64,000 nt of DNA from a virus. Position 1 is the first letter of the stretch. The number at the start of each line of letters is the position of its first letter. Made by a program: the position numbers and the translations under genes. Under the pieces are notes generated by a model that was not told the origin of the DNA, searched no databases, and was given only the letters and a program-made list of their open reading frames with translations. This document shows, in pieces, positions 31,687 to 40,193 of this stretch. Location: IMG/VR virus record IMGVR_UViG_3300045284_000385, positions 1-64,000 of that record; one strand, 5' to 3'.

Positions 31687-32652
31687 CCCAAACCAATTGT
31701 CATTCGCAAATCACAGCCTACGCAGTCCGATGTCCATATTGACGCGTTGCTCACGAACATTAGCGTCGCCTATGTACAGGCGGATTACGTCGCCGACCAG
31801 GTTTTTCCAGTCATTCCCGTTGATAAACAGAGCAACAAATACTTTATCTATACGAAGAATGATTGGTTCAGGGATGAAGCGCGCGCCCGCGCGGACTCGA
31901 CTGAATCTGCCGGCTCCGGGTACGGACTTTCGACCGCTAGCTATTTTTCAGATGTCTTTGCTATCCATAAAGACGTCGGGGATCAGGTTCGCGGTAATAC
32001 GGACTCTCCGCTTGATCCAGATCGGGATGCCACGCTGTTTCTTACGCAGCGGTTGCTTCTACGTCGCGAGATTCAATGGGTCGCTGACTTCTTTGCGACA
32101 AGCATCTGGGCGACCGATGCCACCCCGGCTAATCTCTGGTCTGACTATACCGCATCGGATCCCATCGATGACATCGAGCTCGGCAAGCAGACAATCCTGA
32201 GCACTACTGGCTTTATGCCGAATACGCTCCTGCTCGGTTATCAGGTCTTCCGCAAGTTAAAGCATCATCCGGACATCGTCGACCGGTTCAAATATACCAC
32301 CGCCAATGTTGTGACCGAACAACTATTGGCCAGCCTTTTTGGAGTCGATCGGGTCCTCGTGGCCAAGGCCGTGAAGGCAACCAACGTCGAGGGTGAGACC
32401 GCAGCCTATTCCTTCACTCACGGCAAGAACGCTTTGCTCTGTTACTCAAATCCAAGCCCTGGATTGCTGGCTCCCTCGGCTGGCTACATCTTCACATGGA
32501 CTGGAGTAAGCGGCGGGCTTGGGACCAATATCGGAATTTCCCGTTTCCGCATGGAGCAGTTGAAGGCAGATCGAATCGAAGGTCAGCTTGCGTTTGATAA
32601 CAAGGCTGTGGCGACCGACCTTGGGTACTTCTTTTCCGGAGCCGTCGCATAA
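31684..32652 (+). CDS. major capsid protein
   Basis: 322 residues. SDVHIDALLTNISVAYVQAD, then PVIPVDKQSNKYFIYTKNDW and LLLRREIQWVADFFAT are typical of a group of HK97-fold capsid proteins; the later MPNTLLLGYQVFRKLKHHPD segment is also conserved. The upstream hairpin with a strong binding site fits high expression. Confidence 0.9.
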   Translation: MPKPIVIRKSQPTQSDVHIDALLTNISVAYVQADYVADQVFPVIPVDKQSNKYFIYTKNDWFRDEARARADSTESAGSGYGLSTASYFSDVFAIHKDVGDQVRGNTDSPLDPDRDATLFLTQRLLLRREIQWVADFFATSIWATDATPANLWSDYTASDPIDDIELGKQTILSTTGFMPNTLLLGYQVFRKLKHHPDIVDRFKYTTANVVTEQLLASLFGVDRVLVAKAVKATNVEGETAAYSFTHGKNALLCYSNPSPGLLAPSAGYIFTWTGVSGGLGTNIGISRFRMEQLKADRIEGQLAFDNKAVATDLGYFFSGAVA

Positions 32653-32696
32653 GGAAGTTGGACTGATCAATCATCCTTAGTTTTTCGAGGTACTTT

Positions 32697-33077
32697 ATGA
32701 CAGAGAAAGAAATCAGAGACTACTGTGCGGCCAATGGGGTTCCTATCTCTACGGTCAAGGTCAAGGGAAAGGATCATCTGCGGGTGCTCGATCTCACCCA
32801 GCTTTCACAGACCATCCGAGAACATTTCGACGATCAGGGCATGTTTTCCCCTCAGTCCTCTCCGGTAGTGATCGAACCACAAGCCGAAGAAGTAAGTCAC
32901 GCCAGGCATACTGGACAGCTCCAAGATGGATTTCCGGGCAAGGCTGCGCTCGAGGAAGCTGGCCACAATACCTATGCCAAAGTTCGGAAGCTGCGCGATC
33001 AAGACAAGTTGTTGGATGTTCCGGGCATTGGTGAAGCCACGGCGTCCCATATCCAAGAAGCCTTACGGGAGGCCTAA
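32697..33077 (+). CDS. helix-hairpin-helix protein
   Basis: 126 residues. The C-terminus LLDVPGIGEATASHIQEALR is a helix-hairpin-helix motif; the N-terminus (TEKEIRDYCAANGVPISTVK) is helical. In head-tail regions of phages such proteins sit between capsid and connector genes, with unknown role. No nuclease motif is present. Confidence 0.6.
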   Translation: MTEKEIRDYCAANGVPISTVKVKGKDHLRVLDLTQLSQTIREHFDDQGMFSPQSSPVVIEPQAEEVSHARHTGQLQDGFPGKAALEEAGHNTYAKVRKLRDQDKLLDVPGIGEATASHIQEALREA

Positions 33078-33078
33078 A

Positions 33079-33282
33079 ATGCTCTGCGTCGTTCGAAAGG
33101 AATTCGATGGGCCCCAGGGTCCAATAGCCCGTGGCACCAAGCTTGATTCTGAAGACTTCCGCCTTGGGCGCCAGTTGATTGAACAGCGGTATCTCGAACC
33201 CGTTCTAGCTTCTGGAAAGACAGGAAGCGAAGAGCGAGATTCTAAGCACTCACGGAGAAAGAAAAATGCAGAGACTAACTAG
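33079..33282 (+). CDS. hypothetical small protein
   Basis: ATG at 33079, two bases after the previous stop; 67 residues. FDGPQGPIARGTKLDSEDFR suggests a small beta-barrel-like domain, with a basic tail (SRRKKNAETN). It overlaps the next gene by 17 bp. Confidence 0.55.
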   Translation: MLCVVRKEFDGPQGPIARGTKLDSEDFRLGRQLIEQRYLEPVLASGKTGSEERDSKHSRRKKNAETN

Positions 33283-33697
33283 AGGTTCTGCTCTGGTAGG
33301 CCGGCTCCTGATGGGGGGCGGAAACAGGATGGTCAAAGTTGCCAAGGTGGCTCTGACGGCTCTGGATACGGGCGGAGGCGTTCTGGCATGGGCGAATCCG
33401 GAAACAGGATCGATCCTCATCAGCCGCATCGTGATCGATGTGACCACGAAGAGCACGGGTGCCTGCACTCTGGATATCGGGTCGACGGCAACAAGCGCTG
33501 CAACTTCTGCAAATAACCTGTTGACCGGTGTTGACGTTGGAACAGCCATCGGTGTCTTCGACAATATCACGAACAAGGGTGCAAGCGGAGTCAGCGTTGT
33601 AAAGCTAGCTTCTGGTAAGTGGGTCACAGCTTCGAAAGCTTCGGGTGCTGCTGCTGGTCTCGTTGGGTTTGCGTACATTCATTACTGCGACGTCTAA
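33266..33697 (+). CDS. structural protein, glycine/alanine-rich
   Basis: 143 residues. VKVAKVALTALDTGGGVLAW, then PETGSILISRIVIDVTTKST is the style of beta-rich virion proteins. Probably a head or neck component; exact role unknown. Confidence 0.6.
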   Translation: MQRLTRGSALVGRLLMGGGNRMVKVAKVALTALDTGGGVLAWANPETGSILISRIVIDVTTKSTGACTLDIGSTATSAATSANNLLTGVDVGTAIGVFDNITNKGASGVSVVKLASGKWVTASKASGAAAGLVGFAYIHYCDV

Positions 33698-33709
33698 AGA
33701 GGTCCACCT

Positions 33710-34150
33710 GTGTTTACGTTAGTCTCCTCCGCTGCACGAGTCGCAAGCGGCAACAGTGGCGATCTGAATCAGAGCAATACGACCGGATTCAAGCCGGAAC
33801 GGACGCTGGGAGCAATCCTGGTCCTGACGGTTTCGGTCGCTGCCACGGACGCCGGAGACACGCTCGACGTGTACGTTCAAAACAGCATTGATGCCGGTGC
33901 CACCTATGATGACTTCATCCACTTCACGCAAGTCTTAGGTAATGGCGGCGCTAAAACTTTTGTTGCCAAGTGGCATCGGGATCTGACGCCAGAACGAGAG
34001 CTTGGAGCGATTCAAGATGCTGCAATGGCCGCCGGAGTTAACCAGGGGGTTGTCGGGCCAAACTGGCGGGTGAAGTGGGTGATCGTCGATGCTGGCACAG
34101 TCAACGTTTCCTTCACCTTCAAGGTTGAGATGCTCCCGATTTATCGATAA
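33710..34150 (+). CDS. structural protein, beta-rich
   Basis: 146 residues from GTG at 33710. It contains LGAILVLTVSVAATDAGDTL, DVYVQNSIDAGATYDDFIHF and RVKWVIVDAGTVNVSFTFKV, a jelly-roll-like pattern frequent in phage virion proteins. Paired with the preceding gene by position. Confidence 0.6.
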   Translation: MFTLVSSAARVASGNSGDLNQSNTTGFKPERTLGAILVLTVSVAATDAGDTLDVYVQNSIDAGATYDDFIHFTQVLGNGGAKTFVAKWHRDLTPERELGAIQDAAMAAGVNQGVVGPNWRVKWVIVDAGTVNVSFTFKVEMLPIYR

Positions 34151-34168
34151 CAAGGAGAACTGAACGTT

Positions 34169-34465
34169 ATGAAACGCACGGTTGAAATCAATTTTGAGTT
34201 TACCTCGAAGGCCGCATTGAGAAGCGATGGGACCCTGGCTTATTCGCTCACCGTCACAGTCCCGCGGATGGAAGGGAAAGGGGCCGATGTCGGTTATACC
34301 GAACATGCCATCTCTCCAGAGATTCAAGCAGAGTTGACGGCGGTTCTCCAGAAGGCGGCTGATTCAGTCCTCGAGACGACGCTTTCAAAAGCGCAAAGGG
34401 GGGCAGCTGTGACTCCTCCCTATGAGATTGTTGAGGATGCGGAGGCAACAGCTAAGACGAAATAG
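34169..34465 (+). CDS. hypothetical virion-region protein
   Basis: 98 residues preceded by AAGGAGAA. It starts MKRTVEINFEFTSKAALRSD and ends in a helical, charged region. Small size and context suggest a structural or assembly accessory; not recognised. Confidence 0.5.
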   Translation: MKRTVEINFEFTSKAALRSDGTLAYSLTVTVPRMEGKGADVGYTEHAISPEIQAELTAVLQKAADSVLETTLSKAQRGAAVTPPYEIVEDAEATAKTK

Positions 34466-34512
34466 AAAGGCATTCATTTTTCTTTCAATCTTCGAAAGTT
34501 AAGGAGTGGGGA

Positions 34513-35238
34513 ATGTTAGAACTCACAGCAAGAGAAGTTGAGCGAATGGAAATTGGATCTTTTGGAAACAGTCGTGTCGACAGCAAGGTAATCAATAAGG
34601 TAATCCGAGCTGTTCCGGAACTTCCGAAGGCCGTCACCGTTTGGCAGAAGGTAAAATATTTCGGCATCCCAAAAGCTGGAGTTGACCGAAGCCTCAATGC
34701 CTGGCGCTTTCGGAATCTGGTGAATCTCAAACGGGCATTCTTCAAAATTGCCTTGGCGGAATTTGTCGGTATCCCACACTTTTATGGAGAGCTGTACCTC
34801 AAAAAGATATCCGCCGGCCAAGTCGATGATCTCGGTCTTGCGTCTCTCCGCTTGATCACGACCAACGGTGTCGGCTTCATCGTTGATGCCTTCGAAAATC
34901 TTGTGGAACTAGAGATCATGAAGTTCCACGGCATAGGGACCGGTACCAATGCTGAAAACGCCTCCGACTCAGCCCTCCAGACCGAGTTGACCACTCAGTA
35001 CAACCCAGACAACACACGGGCGACCGGGACCACGTCTGAAACATCCTCAAACATCTATCAATCGATCGGGACCAATGCAGTTGATGCCGGCGTAGCCATT
35101 ACGGAGCATGGGCTCATGAGCGTATCGACTTCTGGGTCCGGAGTACTCTTCGATCGCAGTGTGTTCTCCGCTGTGAACCTGGCGTCGGGAGATTCTTTAC
35201 AATCAACCTATCTTGGGACTTTCAACTCTGGTGGTTAA
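34513..35238 (+). CDS. phage structural protein
   Basis: 241 residues after AAGGAG. The C-terminal ITEHGLMSVSTSGSGVLFDR, then SVFSAVNLASGDSLQSTYLG is a conserved ending seen in a group of phage structural proteins; the N-terminal half is helical and positively charged. Likely a virion component between head and fibre genes. Confidence 0.7.
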   Translation: MLELTAREVERMEIGSFGNSRVDSKVINKVIRAVPELPKAVTVWQKVKYFGIPKAGVDRSLNAWRFRNLVNLKRAFFKIALAEFVGIPHFYGELYLKKISAGQVDDLGLASLRLITTNGVGFIVDAFENLVELEIMKFHGIGTGTNAENASDSALQTELTTQYNPDNTRATGTTSETSSNIYQSIGTNAVDAGVAITEHGLMSVSTSGSGVLFDRSVFSAVNLASGDSLQSTYLGTFNSGG

Positions 35239-35402
35239 TGATGGCTGAAGAACCCATCATACAGCACACTCCCACTGATAAACCTGGCGAAACATTTCAT
35301 GCGCCAGGGAGCATCATGGAGTTGCCGCACGGGAAGAAATATCGCCTCACTGAAAAGGGTTGGGAATTGATCGATGAAAAAAACATTCCTCCTGCTGCTT
35401 AA
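35238..35402 (+). CDS. small protein preceding the secreted propeller gene
   Basis: ATG at 35238 overlaps the upstream stop (TAATG); 54 residues, beginning MMAEEPIIQHTPTDKPGETF and ending KGWELIDEKNIPPAA. Its end overlaps the next gene by 29 bp in another frame. The coupling supports it; function unknown. Confidence 0.5.
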   Translation: MMAEEPIIQHTPTDKPGETFHAPGSIMELPHGKKYRLTEKGWELIDEKNIPPAA

Positions 35403-38355
35403 CCTGCTGGTCAGTTCCTACTCGTTTGCTCAGATTCCTTCTACTTTGGGCTGGTATGACATCCCGAACAGCAAGATCCGGCCTGTCTGCTCAACCGATC
35501 CAACTGTTCAGGGAATTGACGGTTGCCCCGGTGTGACGATTGCGTGGAACAGTGGAGTAATGGACACGCTTCGGAATCGTCTGATTGTTTGGGGCGGCGG
35601 ACATGGCGATTATTTCGGCAATGAAATCTACGCGGTCAATCTGAGTACTCTAACCACAACTCGAATCACCAATCCAGGCTTACCAGTGGCTCCGAGCGGG
35701 CAGAATCCAGAAGCGATTGCTGGAGGAACTCAGCCTAATAGTCGGCACACTTACGATGGTATCTCTTATATGGCGAACATCGATAAGATGTTTGTTTATG
35801 GAGGGTCATTAGCCCAATTAGGATTTGCTTCTCGCGGTACGTGGCTTTTCAATTTCGCCACGAATCTTTGGGAAGATCGCACCAACGCAACCGGCACGAT
35901 TCCAAACGGAGATTACGGCATCGTCTCTGCCTATGACCCCAACACAGGCCTGGTGTTCCTCCACGACAACTACAACCTGTTTTCCTACAACGCCAGCACA
36001 AACGCCTACACGCGACTGACGAACAATGCCAGTGCGGCCATCGACTACCACTGTGCGGCGGCAATCGATCCGGTCCTGAAGAGGTTCGTGATTGTCGGTG
36101 GGAATCTGACCTGGTCATGGTACGACATTGCGCCTGGAAGCTCTTATGTCATACAAACCCTACCTCAGACAGGAGCCGGTAGTTTGGTTGGTGCAGGCTA
36201 TCCAGGTTTTGATTGGGATTCTATAACCGGACATCTTGTTGGATGGCCTGGAGGAAACAGCGTCTACGCCTACAACTGGACAACTTCATCCTGGACGACT
36301 CAGACCTTTACAGGCGGACCAGCCGCTTTGAGCAACGGCACGATGGGCCGATTCAGTTTCTCTCCAGCTACTGGAGTATTTGTTGTTTACGGTTCAGTCG
36401 ATGCCGATGCGTTCGTTTTACGGACGGAGTTTCCGACTTCTTTCCAGGTTACATCGACGAATACGGGAACTCTTCCGTTCATGGTTGGGCTAGTCTTTAA
36501 GAAAGGCGATTTCCCTAGCAACGCCGTTCTGGATATCACCGATCAACAGGTCATCATTAAGCGCAGGTGGAACGATGGGAGTGTCAAGCATGCCATTGCC
36601 TCTGGACAGGTGGCGCTGACGGCGAATACCCCCAAAACTGTTAACGTCTTAACCTCTTCCGCAAGCGTCCCCGCGGGTCTTACTTCTGCCAATATTACGG
36701 CGGCTGCTCCCTCGGCCAGTGTGCAACTTGGGGCGATAGGAACGGTTAATCTCTCTTCTTTGCTTGCCGCTCCCTTCAGGACTTGGATCACCGGTCCTGA
36801 GATGGTGGAGTGTCACTACCGATCGAATGTTGGGAGCGACACTTCGCTTAATGTCTGGTTCCACGTTCGTCTTTATAAGGCTGGCCGGATCTGGGTTCGA
36901 GCCATCGTCGAGAACGGTTATGTGGGCGTGTCGGTAGGAAAATCCTATATTCCCACGATCATCATTGGGGGAACGACGGTCTACAACAATGGCGGCGCGA
37001 CGCTGAATCATTATGCAAATACGCGATACAGCTCTGAGGGATGGATCGGAGGAAACCCTGCGGTAACTCCAAAACACGTCACGCAATATCTGATCGATAC
37101 GAAGCTTGTTCCGAATTACTGGAAGCGAAATCCAAGTAACCTGAACGGCCTCTTGCAGGTTTACACCCCCATGTCAAACGGAAGTCTGGAGGCCACAATG
37201 GGGAATGCTGGTTATCAGCCAGGGATAGGATTGCTTCCTCAGTGGGATGCTCTTTACATTACGAGCACAGACGCTAGAGCGTTTAGATCCTGTTTGGCTA
37301 ATTCCTCACATCTGAATAGTTACGGAATCGTTTGGAGAAACTCTTCCACTCAGCTTGTTGTTAAGCCTTCTGACAATCCTACCCCGTTAAACGCTTATGG
37401 CTGGGTAGCTGGTCCGTTAACGTGGGAGATGAATCATTACCCGTCTGAGGGCTACACCGCTTACTTGGTCAGCGGTGACTATTGGCACTATGAGACGATG
37501 CTTTTCAACACAGCCATGTCGCTGATGCTACTGAATGGTGTTGGCGGAAGAGGCAACGGAGTGAGTTGTCTTCTAACTGGAGAAACGCGCGGGACGGCCT
37601 GGAATCTTCGGACACTCTCACAATATGATGGGATATTCCCGGCTGGCGATCCTATCGGAACTGAGTATCAAACGCTCCTAGCCAATAACATGACTTTTTG
37701 GCAAACTGTTAAAAACTCACTCACAGCTCCAGGTCTGGGAGATGTCTATGAATATGGTTTCCCGTATGGGGATGGAACGATAGCTCCGTGGCAGCAACAC
37801 TTCTTTGATCAGTCTGTAGGTATGGGCTCAGACCTTGAACCTCTCGCGAACATGACGGTTTATAACGATGTCCGAACGTTTCTGGACAAGTGGCCTGTCG
37901 GTATATTGGGAGATGCAACAGGATTCTTTTTCAATTATGCCAGTGCTTACAATGCCAAGATTTCAGACTCCGCTGGCGGTGGGGACCCATTAACTTTTTA
38001 TCCAACCTGGCTACAGGTCTGGAATGCAAGCAAGGCAAATGGAACTATTCCTCCAAGTCCAGTATTCGACAACATTCTAAAGGGAAGTTCTGGCAGCGAT
38101 CCGGGCATAGCCACGCAAGGTTACTGGGGCAATCTGATGCCCGCCATTGCCTACGCGGTGGATCATGGAGCGGCTGGAGCATCTGCTGCGTGGGCGCGCT
38201 TAATTGGAGCAACTAATTTTTATGGGGCACCAGGAAGCGCAACGGTTGAGGGTAGTGGCTTCGACGACACCCCGCAATGGGGCATTGTGCCGCGTTCAAC
38301 GGTTCAAAGTTCAATCCCGACAGCTCCGACCAACGTTCGTGTGATTGGGAACTGA
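35374..38355 (+). CDS. secreted beta-propeller / RIFT-barrel protein, putative polysaccharide lyase or depolymerase
   Basis: 993 residues. MKKTFLLLLNLLVSSYSFAQ is a textbook Sec signal peptide. Residues ~25-345 are kelch-like propeller repeats (RLIVWGGGHGDYFGNEIYAV, MFVYGGSL, FVVYGSV). Next, LPFMVGLVFKKGDFPSNAVL and WNDGSVKHAIASGQVAL resemble the RIFT barrel at the N-terminus of PcRGLX/YetA-type enzymes. The C-terminal ~450 residues are W/Y-rich and helical, as in alpha/alpha-toroid lyases. It ends PTAPTNVRVIGN, like the first strand of a fibronectin domain. A secreted leader on a tail-region gene is unusual. The catalytic residues are not identified. Confidence 0.6.
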   Translation: MKKTFLLLLNLLVSSYSFAQIPSTLGWYDIPNSKIRPVCSTDPTVQGIDGCPGVTIAWNSGVMDTLRNRLIVWGGGHGDYFGNEIYAVNLSTLTTTRITNPGLPVAPSGQNPEAIAGGTQPNSRHTYDGISYMANIDKMFVYGGSLAQLGFASRGTWLFNFATNLWEDRTNATGTIPNGDYGIVSAYDPNTGLVFLHDNYNLFSYNASTNAYTRLTNNASAAIDYHCAAAIDPVLKRFVIVGGNLTWSWYDIAPGSSYVIQTLPQTGAGSLVGAGYPGFDWDSITGHLVGWPGGNSVYAYNWTTSSWTTQTFTGGPAALSNGTMGRFSFSPATGVFVVYGSVDADAFVLRTEFPTSFQVTSTNTGTLPFMVGLVFKKGDFPSNAVLDITDQQVIIKRRWNDGSVKHAIASGQVALTANTPKTVNVLTSSASVPAGLTSANITAAAPSASVQLGAIGTVNLSSLLAAPFRTWITGPEMVECHYRSNVGSDTSLNVWFHVRLYKAGRIWVRAIVENGYVGVSVGKSYIPTIIIGGTTVYNNGGATLNHYANTRYSSEGWIGGNPAVTPKHVTQYLIDTKLVPNYWKRNPSNLNGLLQVYTPMSNGSLEATMGNAGYQPGIGLLPQWDALYITSTDARAFRSCLANSSHLNSYGIVWRNSSTQLVVKPSDNPTPLNAYGWVAGPLTWEMNHYPSEGYTAYLVSGDYWHYETMLFNTAMSLMLLNGVGGRGNGVSCLLTGETRGTAWNLRTLSQYDGIFPAGDPIGTEYQTLLANNMTFWQTVKNSLTAPGLGDVYEYGFPYGDGTIAPWQQHFFDQSVGMGSDLEPLANMTVYNDVRTFLDKWPVGILGDATGFFFNYASAYNAKISDSAGGGDPLTFYPTWLQVWNASKANGTIPPSPVFDNILKGSSGSDPGIATQGYWGNLMPAIAYAVDHGAAGASAAWARLIGATNFYGAPGSATVEGSGFDDTPQWGIVPRSTVQSSIPTAPTNVRVIGN

Positions 38356-38359
38356 ATGA

Positions 38360-39013
38360 ATGGCTGCGCGAGTTCTGATAGCCAGCGACGATTTCAATAG
38401 AGCAGACGGCGCTCTAGGAGCTAATTGGGCGGATATAGATCCAACTTGGGGAACAGTCTCCATAACATCTAACAAAGTCGGAGGGGGATCGGGTGAAGGC
38501 GCCGCATCTCGATGGATTGGCGCCGGATCATTTATTGATGACCAGTATGCCAGCGTTGTTGTAGGTGGAATTGCGACTACAAATGATTGGGTCGGAGCAA
38601 TGGTACGGGTTGGGGCTGGTACTAATGCCTCCAGAAGTTATTATCTACTAGCGTTTACCGATACCGCACCACAGCAGACATATTTGGTCAAGGTAGTAGT
38701 TGGCACAAGTACCACGCTAAAAACTGATACTTCTGTCAGTTGGGCAAATGGAGACAGGATCGAGATAGAGGTAGAAGGAACAACCCTTCGTGGCATGAAA
38801 AACGGCGTGGCTCTTGGCGGAGGTTATACAGTAACGGATTCTAGTATATCTAGCGGATTGCCTGGAATATGGTGTAACAGCAACACACACTTAATAACTG
38901 GAGATGATTGGCAGGGAGGAAACCTGGTAGCAGCTCTACCATTCTTTATGCCGGCTATGAAGTATCGGCCTTTCCCGTTCAAGCCAGGAAGTTCAAATTT
39001 ATCGAGGTTTTAG
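38360..39013 (+). CDS. concanavalin/LamG-like lectin domain protein
   Basis: 217 residues. SDDFNRADGALGANW and GRIW-like later strands, with YYLLAFTDTAPQQTYLVKVV and GDRIEIEVEGTTLRGMKNGV, are typical of phage-borne concanavalin-like domains that bind surface sugars. It probably forms part of a fibre or spike. It lies four bases after the propeller gene. Confidence 0.7.
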   Translation: MAARVLIASDDFNRADGALGANWADIDPTWGTVSITSNKVGGGSGEGAASRWIGAGSFIDDQYASVVVGGIATTNDWVGAMVRVGAGTNASRSYYLLAFTDTAPQQTYLVKVVVGTSTTLKTDTSVSWANGDRIEIEVEGTTLRGMKNGVALGGGYTVTDSSISSGLPGIWCNSNTHLITGDDWQGGNLVAALPFFMPAMKYRPFPFKPGSSNLSRF

Positions 39014-39018
39014 AAAAT

Positions 39019-39597
39019 ATGCCATCTCAATCTTGGGTTCAGCTTGTAAGTGGACAAAGAGCTGCTGGAGCGCTCTACAATACATATACGGCGGCTAAGA
39101 GTGTCATTAACCAACAAGACCTTTACACGTTCGCGCCAAATTTCTTCCAGATAGGACAAAAGTTAAGAATTACGATCGACGCTGGATTAAGCAATATTGC
39201 CACGACGCCGGGCACGGTCACGTTCCAGGTAATGTTGGGAAGCATTGCTGTTTGGACATCAGGTGCAATCCAGCTTAACGCTACGGCTCACACGCTGTTA
39301 CCAATCAGGTTAGTTGTAGGTCTAACTTGCCAACTTGCCAACACTACCGTTGCCGGGGCTGTGGCTAAGCTCATGGGGCAAGGAGTATTGACGGGCGTGA
39401 TGTTCACTTTGACGGCTGGACAGGTGGACGCTGTCAATTGTCCTGGAGCATTTCCTGTGCCTGCTACGGCTCCAGCTCTGGGAACAGCTTTCGATGGAAC
39501 ACTCTCGCAAACTCTGGATTTCTGGGCAGGCTTCAGCATCTCGAACGCTGGCAACGGAATTCAAGTTGCTCAATATGATCCAGAGGTTACGAACTAA
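39019..39597 (+). CDS. virion structural protein (parent of the attP-proximal fragment)
   Basis: 192 residues from ATG at 39019. VINQQDLYTFAPNFFQIGQK leads into RITIDAGLSNIATTPGTVTF, a pattern of phage surface proteins. This stretch is duplicated, at about 80% identity, at the end of the small gene after the integrase (1815-2090). The C-terminal LSQTLDFWAGFSISN is also typical of the family. Confidence 0.65.
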   Translation: MPSQSWVQLVSGQRAAGALYNTYTAAKSVINQQDLYTFAPNFFQIGQKLRITIDAGLSNIATTPGTVTFQVMLGSIAVWTSGAIQLNATAHTLLPIRLVVGLTCQLANTTVAGAVAKLMGQGVLTGVMFTLTAGQVDAVNCPGAFPVPATAPALGTAFDGTLSQTLDFWAGFSISNAGNGIQVAQYDPEVTN

Positions 39598-39599
39598 CG

Positions 39600-40181
39600 A
39601 TGCGAATCTATCTCATGCCGATAGCGATTATTCCCATACCGATTGCGGCTTCTGCTCGGCAGCCTAAATATGTGGCTGATTTCGGAGTAGCCACTTGGGG
39701 AATGATGGATTATGGAGACGAGCCTATCTGTCTATGCGCCGTAGAGGCTGATGCTGCTCTCCATGCAACCTTGACCGCTCACGCCGACGTGACGGCGCTT
39801 CCCGCCGACATTACTCAGGCTATTGGGGCCGGGCCGTTGACAGCTGTTACAAATGCCCTCGATGCTCTTAATATTCCTTCGAATTGGATTCTCTCAACTC
39901 ACACATATCGACAGGTGCTGCGAGTTGTCTGTCTGGTATTTCAGTTTCATCAGCGGCTGCAGGGACTTGGATTCGGAAGAATCTTCACTGCCGGAGTTAC
40001 CTTGAGCACTCAGTTCAATCAACTTGCTGTCGGCGTTAGAAATAACATGATTGCAGCAGCACAGAGCTTGAATTTCGATACCAGCGGATTGACAGGGGCT
40101 AGCACGCTCCGGGCTATCCTGAAGTCTTTGGCGGATCAATTCAACATCCCCCAAGTATTTTTTGGGGCAAACGTGCTTTGA
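39600..40181 (+). CDS. virion-region hypothetical protein
   Basis: 193 residues. A hydrophobic N-terminus (MRIYLMPIAIIPIPIAASAR) is followed by an alanine-rich region and LSTHTYRQVLRVVCLVFQFH. The latter resembles helper proteins of tail fibres in other phages, but assignment is uncertain. Confidence 0.55.
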   Translation: MRIYLMPIAIIPIPIAASARQPKYVADFGVATWGMMDYGDEPICLCAVEADAALHATLTAHADVTALPADITQAIGAGPLTAVTNALDALNIPSNWILSTHTYRQVLRVVCLVFQFHQRLQGLGFGRIFTAGVTLSTQFNQLAVGVRNNMIAAAQSLNFDTSGLTGASTLRAILKSLADQFNIPQVFFGANVL

Positions 40182-40193
40182 GAATAGGCTGAC

